From Betaproteobacteria bacterium (GTDB lineage: Bacteria > Pseudomonadota > Gammaproteobacteria > Burkholderiales > Burkholderiaceae_E), in assembly GCA_009925965.1 (NCBI GenBank), contig RFPW01000065.1, forward strand, positions 1 to 10,025: a DNA stretch of 10,025 bases, read 5' to 3'. The notes under the pieces were generated by a model. The model had not been told where the DNA came from and searched no databases. It worked only from the letters and a program-made list of their open reading frames with translations. Positions 1 to 7,414 of the stretch are shown here, piece by piece. Position 1 is the first letter of the stretch; the number at the start of each line of letters is the position of its first letter. The translations under genes and the position numbers were made by a program.

Positions 1-466
1 TGGCTTTGAGCATGCCGTCGATGTACTCAGGGGCAGAATCGCCCATTTTCCAGGGTTTCGGTTCTGTTGCCTCGTGCTTGCGTGTCAGGCGACCTACTAC
101 CCCGCGTACGAACTTCTCCTGGTCCTGGACAGTCAGTTGTCCATGCACATGCACGACCTCGTAGTTCCAGGTCGGTACCTGCCGGTGCATCTCGTGCTTA
201 CTCGGATACCAGTTGGGCGAGATGTAACTCTCGTTCCCGCGAAAGATCACCAAAACCTCCGCACCGTCCTTGCACTGTTGCCACACTGGATTGGCCCGCG
301 CTACATGGGCCGTGAGTACCCCACGGCCAGCATCTAGTTCGAATGGGATGTGATTGGCATCCAGGCCCTCAGGCGTCATGGTGACCAGAGCGCCCAGGGG
401 GTTCGTTTGGATGATCTGGTGAATGACCTCAAGGTTTTTAATTAAAAAGTGTTCTGGGATGTACAT
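1..466 (-). CDS. PaiB-type FMN-binding protein, 3' end cut by the window
   Basis: Reading down from ATG at 466 gives 155 uninterrupted codons to the window edge. The N-terminus, MYIPEHF, and later motifs resemble the PaiB / FMN-binding split-barrel family: an HVARANPVW segment (residues 54-62), ESYISPNWYPSK (79-90), a VPTWNYEVVHVHG core (97-109) and RLTRKHE followed by PW (126-139). Family members are about 200 residues, so roughly a quarter is missing. Bacillus PaiB is described as a negative regulator of sporulation and protease genes. Relatives have a flavin-reductase-like fold, and the role of most is unknown. The start is 23 nt after the stop of the CusF-like gene on the same strand, which suggests co-transcription with the copper genes. 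The ribosome-binding site is weak (a GAG upstream). Family assignment is confident from the motifs; function in copper handling is inference. Confidence 0.88.
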   Translation of the reverse strand, partial: MYIPEHFLIKNLEVIHQIIQTNPLGALVTMTPEGLDANHIPFELDAGRGVLTAHVARANPVWQQCKDGAEVLVIFRGNESYISPNWYPSKHEMHRQVPTWNYEVVHVHGQLTVQDQEKFVRGVVGRLTRKHEATEPKPWKMGDSAPEYIDGMLKA

Positions 467-489
467 GGTCTCAACTCTGCGCAAGCTAA

Positions 490-840
490 CTACGGAGAAA
501 GCTCAATGATAGTGACGGTGAGGACGCCATTACGCTTCTCGGCTGAGAACCGAATTTTGTCACCTGGATTGAGCTTTTCCAGGAGCGCCGAATCTGTGAC
601 TGTGAACACCATGGTCATGGGCGCCATGTCCAGGTTTTCGATACGACCGTGGCGCAGTGTGACCTTGCCTTGCACCTTGTCGACCCTCCTGACCTCACCC
701 TCAGTCGTTGGCTTAGATACCGGTGCGACAACCGCAGCGCTGGCTGGCTGGTGTGCAGAATGACCCGTATTGGAGGATTGCGCGAGAACTGCGGTCGATA
801 AATTCAAAGCTGCGGCGAGCACAAAAAAACGGGAAATCAT
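490..840 (-). CDS. CusF-like periplasmic copper-binding protein
   Basis: A 116-residue protein. Residues 1-20 form a signal peptide (hydrophobic stretch, VLA-Q cleavage site), then a His-containing linker (H27, H30), then a small beta-barrel domain from about residue 46 to the end. The domain matches CusF: a GEVRRVD start, H64, an MTM motif with M75 and M77, then VFTV and a GDKIRF strand. In E. coli CusF one His and two Met bind Cu(I) and a Trp caps the site. The Trp position here appears to be Met (M72), which is a common variant in CusF-like proteins. The likely job is to bind periplasmic Cu(I) or Ag(I) and hand it to an efflux pump. The gene starts 19 nt after the stop of the multicopper oxidase gene, within the same operon. 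Confidence 0.9.
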   Translation of the reverse strand: MISRFFVLAAALNLSTAVLAQSSNTGHSAHQPASAAVVAPVSKPTTEGEVRRVDKVQGKVTLRHGRIENLDMAPMTMVFTVTDSALLEKLNPGDKIRFSAEKRNGVLTVTIIELSP

Positions 841-859
841 GTCGAACTCTTTGGAATTT

Positions 860-2224
860 TCAATGCCCCTCGTGGCCTGACGGCTTGCGCACTTGGCGCA
901 TGTTGTCGGGGGTCACGAGTGCGGCGCGCAAGGGTTCCGGCACATCGCCCTGAAATTCATGGGCAACGGTGCCAGGCGGGTGTTTGTAATTGCCAGGGTC
1001 CCGGTAATCGCCGGGCTTCACATCATCGCGCACCTTGACCACGCTGAACATGCCGCCCATTCCCACTGGTCCGAACGGTCCCTGGCCGGTCATCATGGGC
1101 AGGGTGTTGTCGGGTAAGGGCATCTCCATTTCGGTCATCTCATGCATGCCCTTCTCGCCCATGACCATATAGTCGGGCACGAGCTTGCCAATGCGCTGGG
1201 CGAGGTCGCGCTGCTCCACGCCCAACATGGTCGGCAGACTGTGTCCCATCGGACCCATCGTGTGGTGCGACTTGTGGCAGTGGATGGCCCAGTCACCCGC
1301 AGCAGCCTCGAATTCGATGGCTCGAAGCTGGCCCACCCCTACATCTGTGGTGACCTCAGGCCAACGCGCCGCCTTGGGCACCCAGCCGCCGTCGGTCCCC
1401 GTCACCTCGAAGTGGGGGCCGTGCATGTGGATGGGATGGTTGGTCATGGTGAGATTACCGATTCGGATTCGGACGCGGTCGCCGGTGCGAGCCACCAACG
1501 GATCAATCCCCGGGAACACGCGATTATTCCAGGTCCACATGTTGAACTCGGTCATGGTGCTGATCTTTGGCGTCATCGCGCCGGGTTCGATGTCGTAGGA
1601 AGCCAGAATGAAGAAGAAATCCCGGTCGACCTCAAGCTGGCGTATGTCCTTGGGATGCACCACCAGGCAGCCGTACATCCCCATGGCAAGCTGGAGTTGC
1701 TCGTCCAGATGCGTGTGATAGAAGTGCGAGCCTGATCTCAGGAGCGTGAATTCATAGACAAAGGTCTTGCCCACGGGAATGCCCGGTTGCGTAAGTCCCG
1801 ACACTCCGTCCATGCCCGAGGGCAGCATGATCCCGTGCCAATGGAGTGCGGTGGGCTCAGGAAGCTTGTTGGTCACGAAGATGCGGATACGGTCGCCTTC
1901 CACGGCTTCAATGGTGGGGCCTGGGCTCGATCCATTGAAGCCCCACATGTTGACCTTCATACCCGGAGCAAATTCACGGACCACTTGCTCGCAAACCAAG
2001 TGAAACTCCTTGACGCCATTTTGCATGCGCCAGGGCAATGACCACCCGTTGAGCGTGACCACGGGGTTAAAAGGTTGACCGGTGGGCGGTGGCGATGGGG
2101 GCAAAGTGGCCGCAGAGGACTGCATCGGAGCCTCGGGCAGAGACGCAGCACCCACTTTGCTGACGGCGGTCGCCCCCAACGCAATGGTCCCTGCGGCACG
2201 GAAGAAATCTCGACGATTACTCAT
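860..2224 (-). CDS. Tat-exported two-domain multicopper oxidase (copper resistance)
   Basis: A 454-residue periplasmic oxidase expected to oxidise Cu(I) to less toxic Cu(II). The N-terminus has a twin-arginine signal (NRRDFF at 3-8, then an Ala-rich stretch to about 27). All four copper motifs are present: HWHG (128-131), HFYHTHLDEQ (167-176), HPIHMHG (263-269) and HCHKSHHTMGPM (315-326). In the last, C316 and H321 are likely type 1 ligands and M326 the axial Met. Only about 90 residues separate the second and third motifs, so the middle cupredoxin domain of CueO or CopA is absent. About 120 residues follow the last motif; residues 353-392 are Met-rich and the end is HEGH. ATG at 2224 is preceded by AAGGAG, which overlaps the TAA stop of the TolC-like gene, so translation is probably coupled. 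It resembles a proteobacterial group annotated simply as copper oxidase. Confidence 0.93.
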   Translation of the reverse strand: MSNRRDFFRAAGTIALGATAVSKVGAASLPEAPMQSSAATLPPSPPPTGQPFNPVVTLNGWSLPWRMQNGVKEFHLVCEQVVREFAPGMKVNMWGFNGSSPGPTIEAVEGDRIRIFVTNKLPEPTALHWHGIMLPSGMDGVSGLTQPGIPVGKTFVYEFTLLRSGSHFYHTHLDEQLQLAMGMYGCLVVHPKDIRQLEVDRDFFFILASYDIEPGAMTPKISTMTEFNMWTWNNRVFPGIDPLVARTGDRVRIRIGNLTMTNHPIHMHGPHFEVTGTDGGWVPKAARWPEVTTDVGVGQLRAIEFEAAAGDWAIHCHKSHHTMGPMGHSLPTMLGVEQRDLAQRIGKLVPDYMVMGEKGMHEMTEMEMPLPDNTLPMMTGQGPFGPVGMGGMFSVVKVRDDVKPGDYRDPGNYKHPPGTVAHEFQGDVPEPLRAALVTPDNMRQVRKPSGHEGH

Positions 2225-2237
2225 GGTGTATTGCTCC

Positions 2238-3644
2238 TTAGTGGCCGAGCGTGGGGGCTGCAGCGGGAGAACTCATGGGCAATACGATTGCGGCGACGGG
2301 CGACCCCGCCGTCAAGGCATTGTCGAGGTTGGCCTGTGCGATCCAGAAGTCGCGCAGAGCGGCTACAGCGTTGCTCACGCTCGCGACCTGCTCTCGCGCG
2401 TCGGCCAGTAACTCGAAGACGCTGATGAGCATGCCGTTGTAGCGCAGGAGGTTTTCTTCCGATATGCGCTTTCGCAGCGGCACCACTTCGTCGCGGTAGT
2501 GGCGGGCCAGCTCATAGGCCATGCGGTAGGCGGCATGGCTCTCGCGCACCTCGGACTGCGCCTGCAGGCCTAGGGCGGCCACGCGGTTCATCGCCTGCAG
2601 ATAGGTTGCTTCAGCACGCGCAACACGAACGGTCCCAAAGTCAAAAATCGGCAACTCCAGCGAAATCTCGTAACCGTTGGAGCGTTGAACCCCCGTTTCA
2701 CTTTTATTTTGGTAGCCAACTTCAAGCACATTAACTACGCGGGTACTTTGGGTCAGACCAAGTGCGCGTGCCAATGCCTCGGCCTGGCGCTTGGCGATCT
2801 GAATATCCAGGCGTTTTTCCATGGCCGTTTGCTCCGCGCCGCGGACTTCCATGGGCTGCTTCGGTAACTCTGGCAGCCGGTCAGGCAGTTGGAATTTCGC
2901 CTGCTCGCCTGTTAACCCCAGAAGCCGCGTCAATCGCTCCCGATCAGCCAGTGCCTGCTGTTGAACACGAGCCACTTGTGCAGTGGTGTCGGCATAAAAG
3001 GCTTCCTCACGCATCTGTGTGAGGCGGTTGAAGTTGCCTGCCTGCGCCATACGCTTCGCTAGCTCGTTGGCAATATCTGCGGTCTCCCTGACCTGCTGCA
3101 AATAGCGGAATTGCTCCTGGGCACCGACGGCGTTGAAGTAGGCTCGGCGGGTATTGGCGGCCAGGGTCACGGCATCCTGGGCAGCTTGGATCTGCGCACG
3201 TTCGAACCGCTGCTGTTCGATCTGGCGTCTCATTGGCATCGTGAGCAGTCCGAGCAGGTCGAACATCACGGCCCGGTCGTATTCCACGACCCCATTTCCG
3301 TTCAGACGCCCGAAGCTAAACCCCGGATTGCGTAGCCGCCCGGCGCGTACGAGATCAGCCTCAGCCATACCGAGATTGGCAAGTTGGGCCTGCAATTCGC
3401 GGTTGCTCAGCAACGCCACTTCGACGGCAGCGTCGACATTGAGCGGCGTTTTGAGTAGTTCGGAAATACGAGCCTGGGCGGTCTCGGCCTGTGCAGCGTT
3501 CCGTTGAAGAGCTATGGGCTGCGCAATGCGCTCACGGGTAAGTGCCGAGACTTGGTTTAGGCCGCCGTCTTCCGACAACGAAGCACAGCCCGAGAGGGCG
3601 GCTACGCACACTGCCTTCAAACCCCTCAGGTATTGTTTTTTCAT
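2238..3644 (-). CDS. TolC/CusC-family outer-membrane efflux lipoprotein
   Basis: A 468-residue outer-membrane factor. It starts with a short signal peptide ending in a lipobox (LSGC, lipidated Cys at 20, followed by Ala, which favours outer-membrane sorting). The rest has the two-repeat pattern of the OEP family: long Ala/Gln-rich helices, an RNPGFS motif (105-110) before the first beta segment, LPIFDFG (331-337) before the second, and a YNGMLISVFELL helix (402-413). Such channels pair with an adaptor and an inner-membrane RND pump to expel metal ions across both membranes. No pump or adaptor lies in the window. It could be encoded beyond position 1 or elsewhere. This is the first gene of the copper operon, 162 nt below the 3' end of tRNA-Pro. 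The ribosome-binding site is weak. Copper as substrate is inferred from the neighbours. Confidence 0.92.
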   Translation of the reverse strand: MKKQYLRGLKAVCVAALSGCASLSEDGGLNQVSALTRERIAQPIALQRNAAQAETAQARISELLKTPLNVDAAVEVALLSNRELQAQLANLGMAEADLVRAGRLRNPGFSFGRLNGNGVVEYDRAVMFDLLGLLTMPMRRQIEQQRFERAQIQAAQDAVTLAANTRRAYFNAVGAQEQFRYLQQVRETADIANELAKRMAQAGNFNRLTQMREEAFYADTTAQVARVQQQALADRERLTRLLGLTGEQAKFQLPDRLPELPKQPMEVRGAEQTAMEKRLDIQIAKRQAEALARALGLTQSTRVVNVLEVGYQNKSETGVQRSNGYEISLELPIFDFGTVRVARAEATYLQAMNRVAALGLQAQSEVRESHAAYRMAYELARHYRDEVVPLRKRISEENLLRYNGMLISVFELLADAREQVASVSNAVAALRDFWIAQANLDNALTAGSPVAAIVLPMSSPAAAPTLGH

Positions 3645-3680
3645 GCACCACGATACGCGGCGGCAATCTTGTTGCGCGTG

Positions 3681-3696
3681 TCGAGTTGCAACTCGA
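3681..3696. promoter_or_regulatory. Perfect 16-bp palindrome before the copper operon
   Basis: The sequence TCGAGTTGCAACTCGA reads the same on both strands. It lies 36 nt before the ATG of the TolC-like gene, in the only non-coding stretch able to hold the promoter of the copper operon. It could be an operator for a dimeric repressor or activator, or a hairpin in the 5' leader. I could not place convincing -35 and -10 boxes around it. Confidence 0.35.
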
Positions 3697-3728
3697 TTGG
3701 GTCCGCGGGGGATACTTTGATCCCGCGC

Positions 3729-3760
3729 AAAAAGCCCGAAGCCCGCATGGTGCGGGCTTC
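3729..3760 (-). terminator. Rho-independent terminator after tRNA-Pro
   Basis: On the minus strand GAAGCCCGCA (3760-3751) and TGCGGGCTTC (3747-3738) form a perfect 10-bp stem with a 3-nt loop. Four bases (GGGC) and then TTTTT (3733-3729) follow. A second CGGGCTT copy next to the T-run allows a shifted pairing that ends directly at the T-tract. The hairpin would end the ihfA-merR-tRNA transcript and insulate the copper operon below it. Confidence 0.85.
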
Positions 3761-3806
3761 AGAGGTGCTCTACCTGGTCAAGGGAGCACGGTTGTGGGCA
3801 AACGAT

Positions 3807-3885
<79 letters not shown>

Positions 3886-3916
3886 GACCGAAACTCTAAC
3901 ATGATTCAAGGCGCCC

Positions 3917-4450
3917 TCAGGGCTGTCCATCAAAGTTGAGCAGAGCAAGAGCAGCATTGAGTTCACGGCGGACTTCGATCAGATCCCGACCGAACGCACT
4001 CAGTGGCGACGGCTGAGCCAACTCATGAGCATTCCCAGTAGCAGTCTCTCCTGAACCCTCGGACGCAGCGTCAATCGGCGCGAACAGATCCGGCGGAAAG
4101 GCAACTCCCACAAGCGCTGCGTCGGCGCTTGCCTGAGCGATCAGGTCGGCATTCAGCTTGGCCTTGGAGCCTTTTTCGATCAGACGATTGCGTGCGCCGC
4201 TGATCGTGAACCCCTCTTCATAGAGAAGCTCACGAATTCGACGCACCAAAAGCACTTCGTGATGCTGGTAGTAACGGCGGTTGCCGCTGCGCTTCATCGG
4301 CCGCAACTGGGTGAATTCCTGCTCCCAGTAGCGCAACACATGGGGCTTAAGCGAGCAGAGTTCAGCCACCTCGCCGATGCTGAAGTAACGCTTCGGCGGG
4401 ATCACCGGCAGCGTCACTTTTGCGTTCGGATGGGACGTGGGCGTCGGCAT
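3917..4450 (-). CDS. MerR-family transcriptional regulator of the ihfA locus
   Basis: A 177-residue protein. Residues 21-90 form the winged-helix MerR DNA-binding domain: YFSIGEVAELCSLKPHVLRY (22-41), WEQEF (42-46), a PMKRSGNRRYY wing (51-61) and the second helix pair with RIRELLYEEGFTISGAR (71-87). A gene of this type sits directly after ihfA in many beta- and gammaproteobacteria. The family usually has about 110-140 residues; this copy has a longer, low-complexity C-terminal half (about 100-177) without a recognisable effector domain. I see no metal-binding Cys pair like that of CueR, so copper sensing is unlikely. The gene begins 39 nt after the ihfA stop; the ribosome-binding site is poor, so translation may depend on upstream reading. 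Its target is unknown. Confidence 0.9.
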   Translation of the reverse strand: MPTPTSHPNAKVTLPVIPPKRYFSIGEVAELCSLKPHVLRYWEQEFTQLRPMKRSGNRRYYQHHEVLLVRRIRELLYEEGFTISGARNRLIEKGSKAKLNADLIAQASADAALVGVAFPPDLFAPIDAASEGSGETATGNAHELAQPSPLSAFGRDLIEVRRELNAALALLNFDGQP

Positions 4451-4489
4451 GGCTTTAGCTAGGATCGACTCGGTTCGTGTGAACTATTT

Positions 4490-4816
4490 TCAGGACCGCT
4501 CGACGAGATTTTTCAATTTTGGGCTGGCATGAAAGGTCACAACCCGTCGCGCGGAAATCGGAATCGTCTCGCCTGTCTTGGGGTTGCGACCAGGGCGCTG
4601 TGGCTTGTCGCGCAACTGAAAATTACCAAACCCGGACAATTTGACACCGTCCCCTTGCTCGAGTGCGAGGCATAGCTCATCGAAGAAGGTCTCAACCATG
4701 TCCTTTGATTCGCGCTTGTTCAAACCAACCCGTTCGAAGAGCAATTCCGCGAGCTCGGCTTTGGTGAGCGTGAATCCCTCGCTACCCTCTTGGCTACGAT
4801 CCTCAATCCCATCCAT
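4490..4816 (-). CDS. ihfA: Integration host factor subunit alpha
   Basis: A 108-residue nucleoid-associated protein that pairs with IhfB and bends DNA sharply at specific sites. The body matches IhfA closely: TLTKAELAELLF (16-27), VGLNKRESKDMVE (30-42), and the DNA-binding arm SGFGNFQLRDKPQRPGRNPK (61-80), with the Pro that intercalates in DNA within GRNPKTG. ATG at 4816 is chosen because it follows the pheT stop with one base between (TAG C ATG) and has a GGGGA ribosome-binding site. A longer frame open to 4897 would overlap pheT and adds residues unlike the family. The tight pheT-ihfA junction implies translational coupling, as in E. coli and relatives where ihfA follows pheT. Confidence 0.96.
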   Translation of the reverse strand: MDGIEDRSQEGSEGFTLTKAELAELLFERVGLNKRESKDMVETFFDELCLALEQGDGVKLSGFGNFQLRDKPQRPGRNPKTGETIPISARRVVTFHASPKLKNLVERS

Positions 4817-4817
4817 G

Positions 4818-7346
4818 CTATCCCCGTAGTCGCGCGCCGCAATGTTGAGCCACAGCCGCGATCCCATCGCGCAGTGCTCGTTCGATCTCTTCATCATTCA
4901 AAGTTCTCGAATTGTCTTGAAAGACAAATCGGAACGCAAGACTTTTTTCGTTATTTTCCAGACCTTTACCGCGATATTCGTCGAAAGGCCAGCAACTCTG
5001 CAGCAGACCTGGGACGGCCGCTTCGATCGCTTGCCGCAAATGCGATACCAAACTCTGTGCGGAACAATCGCGCCCGACCACCAAGGCCAGATCGCGAACG
5101 ACCTGGGGAAACTTCGAGGGTTCGCGGGGTTTGACAACAGACGTAGACAGCAACGGCTCGAGATCGAGTTCGAACACAATCGGGGCACGGGTGAAATCCA
5201 GCGAGCTCGTTAACCGCGGGTGGAGTTCGCCGATCCAGCCTACGGGCTGGCCGCGCAAATACACGCGTGCGCTGCGTCCGGGGTGCAAAGCGGTTCCAAT
5301 TGACTCAACGCTCGCAGCGCCTGGTGGCTCCAAGCCCAGGGGGGCAGAAGTCACCGGTTCGAACGTCAGCGCATCGGAAGCCACCGAACCCAACGAGCCA
5401 TCGGCCCCAACGAGGACCTCGAGATCGGCCTTAGCATCATAAAAATCGACCGTACGACTCGGCAGTCCCCATTGCGCATCACTGGTATCGCCAAACGCGA
5501 GCGCAGCTATTCGCATGGGTTGATCGACGCCGGCGACTTCGAAGGCATCGCCTGCCTTACCCGGCGCGCGCAGGAACACGCGGCCTGCCTCGAATAGCCT
5601 CACGCGTTGGGCGCTGCGGTTGAGGTTGCGCTGCAGCGTCTCGAGTAGACCACCGATCAAGGTGGTACGCATCACATCGAGGGGCTCGGCAATTGGGTTC
5701 AGCAACCGAATGCCCTGAGATAGTCCGAGTGCCTGTTCACCTGCGCTGGACACGAAGCTGAAATTGATGATCTCTTGATAATCGCGAGCGGCGAGCGCGC
5801 GCTTCAGGTGCAACAAAGTGCGCTGCTCACCTGGCACTGCAGCGAGCTTGGCCGGGGCCAAGGGGGCCCGGAGTGGAAGGCTATCGAAGCCCCGAATTCG
5901 CGCAACTTCTTCAATCAAGTCTTCTTCGATCGTCAAATCAAAACGCCAACTTGGCGGGACGACCGTGATCGTCGCGTCGGACATGGCGCCATCGGTTGTC
6001 GCGTCATTAGCCGTCCAGGCGAACCCCAGGCGATCAAACACGGATGCACAATCTTCCTGACTCAGAGCAAGACCAAGAATTCGATTGGCCCTTGCCACGC
6101 GCATGGTCACGGGTGGGCGCTCCGGCAAACCGGTGATCTGGTCATCAATCGGACCGGCCTGGCCACCACAAATCTCCAGAATCAACGCACTCAAATAATC
6201 GAGATGCTCAACCGTCGTCTCGGCGTCGACGCCGCGCTCGAAGCGGTGCCCAGCATCGGTGACGAAGTTAAACCTGCGCGCGCGTCCCGAGATCGCGGTG
6301 GGCCACCAGAACGCCGCCTCAACATAGATATCAGTGGTATCGAGTGAGACGGCAGCCGCCTCACCACCCATGATTCCAGCGAGACTCTCGGTGCCTTCGC
6401 TGGCTGCGATGACGCCGACGTCGGGCGCCAATGTCACGGTCTGGCCATTCAGCAGGGTCAGCGTTTCATCGGCTTGCCCCCACCGAACGGTCAGTCCTTG
6501 GGAAGGGTCACCCAGTTTGCTCAAATCAAAGACGTGAGTCGGCCGACCCAACTCCAACATCACATAGTTCGACAGATCCACGAGGGCCGAGATGCTGCGC
6601 TGACCGGCGCGCTCTAATCGCGACCGAATCCAGTCGGGTGTGGCGGCGCGCGCATTGACTCCTCGAATGATCCGCCCCGAAAAACGGCCACAGAGGTCAG
6701 GGGCTTCGATTCGAACTGCCAAGCGATCGCCCAGGGTTGGGATCACTGCGGGACGGTTCGGCAGTTGAAGCGGGCTACCGGTGAGCGCTGATACCTCGCG
6801 CGCCACGCCGACCACAGACAGGCAATCGGCGCGGTTAGGGGTGAGCTTGAGTTCGAAAACCGTGTCATCCAGGGCCAACGCCTCGCGGATGTCTTGCCCG
6901 TTCGCCAATGCTCCGTCGAGGGCCAGCAGCCCCCCGTGATCCGTTGACAAACCGAGCTCGCGCGCCGAGCACAGCATTCCGAGGCTGGTCACGCCACGCA
7001 TTTTCGCTTCGCCGATCGCGACCGCCCCGGGCAGAACAGCGCCTGGTAATGCACACGGCACTTTCATTCCTATTGCAACGTTTGGTGCACCACAGACAAT
7101 CTGACGCAACAGTCGGCCGCCGTCAGCATCACGCTCGCCGGCATCGACCTGACACACATTTAATCGATCGGCATCGGGGTGACGCTCGAACGTGCAAATC
7201 TCAGCGACCACCACCCCTTGAAACGGCGGTGCTGCAGGTTCGGCTGCCTCGACTTCGAGGCCTGCCATTGTCAGGCGATCCGACAACTCAGTCGTACTGA
7301 TCGGGGGATCCACATAGGCGCGCAGCCAGCGTTCGGAGATCTTCAT
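4818..7346 (-). CDS. pheT: Phenylalanyl-tRNA synthetase subunit beta
   Basis: An 842-residue subunit of the (alpha-beta)2 enzyme that charges tRNA-Phe. The order is complete: N-terminal MKISERWLRAYV, tRNA-binding OB domain (about 40-155), the B3/4 editing domain (about 210-395) that removes mischarged Tyr, B5 domain (about 410-485, ending in EEDLIEEVARIRGFDSLP), a catalytic-like core, and the C-terminal anticodon-binding domain (about 745-838, starting at KFPQVVRDLALVV). It is somewhat longer than the usual 790-810 residues. Part of the excess appears to be loop insertions such as around residues 69-80 and 445-458. ATG at 7346 has a weak ribosome-binding site (GGAT), so translation is probably coupled to pheS. 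Its stop is one base before ihfA. Confidence 0.97.
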   Translation of the reverse strand: MKISERWLRAYVDPPISTTELSDRLTMAGLEVEAAEPAAPPFQGVVVAEICTFERHPDADRLNVCQVDAGERDADGGRLLRQIVCGAPNVAIGMKVPCALPGAVLPGAVAIGEAKMRGVTSLGMLCSARELGLSTDHGGLLALDGALANGQDIREALALDDTVFELKLTPNRADCLSVVGVAREVSALTGSPLQLPNRPAVIPTLGDRLAVRIEAPDLCGRFSGRIIRGVNARAATPDWIRSRLERAGQRSISALVDLSNYVMLELGRPTHVFDLSKLGDPSQGLTVRWGQADETLTLLNGQTVTLAPDVGVIAASEGTESLAGIMGGEAAAVSLDTTDIYVEAAFWWPTAISGRARRFNFVTDAGHRFERGVDAETTVEHLDYLSALILEICGGQAGPIDDQITGLPERPPVTMRVARANRILGLALSQEDCASVFDRLGFAWTANDATTDGAMSDATITVVPPSWRFDLTIEEDLIEEVARIRGFDSLPLRAPLAPAKLAAVPGEQRTLLHLKRALAARDYQEIINFSFVSSAGEQALGLSQGIRLLNPIAEPLDVMRTTLIGGLLETLQRNLNRSAQRVRLFEAGRVFLRAPGKAGDAFEVAGVDQPMRIAALAFGDTSDAQWGLPSRTVDFYDAKADLEVLVGADGSLGSVASDALTFEPVTSAPLGLEPPGAASVESIGTALHPGRSARVYLRGQPVGWIGELHPRLTSSLDFTRAPIVFELDLEPLLSTSVVKPREPSKFPQVVRDLALVVGRDCSAQSLVSHLRQAIEAAVPGLLQSCWPFDEYRGKGLENNEKSLAFRFVFQDNSRTLNDEEIERALRDGIAAVAQHCGARLRG

Positions 7347-7354
7347 CGTGTTAT

Positions 7355-7414
7355 CCAGTCGCGGATTCGGTCGCAGTTTCAGTCGCGAGTTCAGTCGCAG
7401 ATTCAGTCGCGAAA
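7355..7414 (-). repeat. Five 12-bp tandem repeats copying the end of pheS
   Basis: On the minus strand five 12-nt units follow each other: TTTCGCGACTGA (the last codons and stop of pheS), ATCTGCGACTGA, ACTCGCGACTGA, AACTGCGACCGA and ATCCGCGACTGG. The core GCGAC is invariant. In the pheS frame the first three units each end in TGA, giving three stops at 12-nt spacing; the next two have decayed to CGA and TGG. The array fills nearly all of the gap between pheS and pheT. Confidence 0.9.

Noticed and set aside
67..337. Two plus-strand open frames at the left edge
   Set aside because: They lie antisense to the PaiB-like gene, whose minus-strand frame is open throughout and carries clear family motifs.
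1142..1735. Long plus-strand frame of 197 codons inside the multicopper oxidase gene
   Set aside because: It is His-rich only because it is antisense to the His/Met-rich oxidase; it has no ribosome-binding site or recognisable domain.
3917..4450. MerR-type gene as the regulator of the nearby copper operon
   Set aside because: This gene type is a regular neighbour of ihfA in genomes without copper genes, it lies on the far side of the tRNA and terminator, and it lacks the Cys pair of CueR-like sensors.
4490..4897. Longer IhfA starting inside pheT
   Set aside because: The extra residues do not resemble IhfA, and ATG at 4816 has a ribosome-binding site and sits one base after the pheT stop.
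7355..7414. CRISPR-like or iteron array
   Set aside because: The units are adjacent 12-mers without spacers and clearly derive from the end of pheS, so they are a local tandem duplication.
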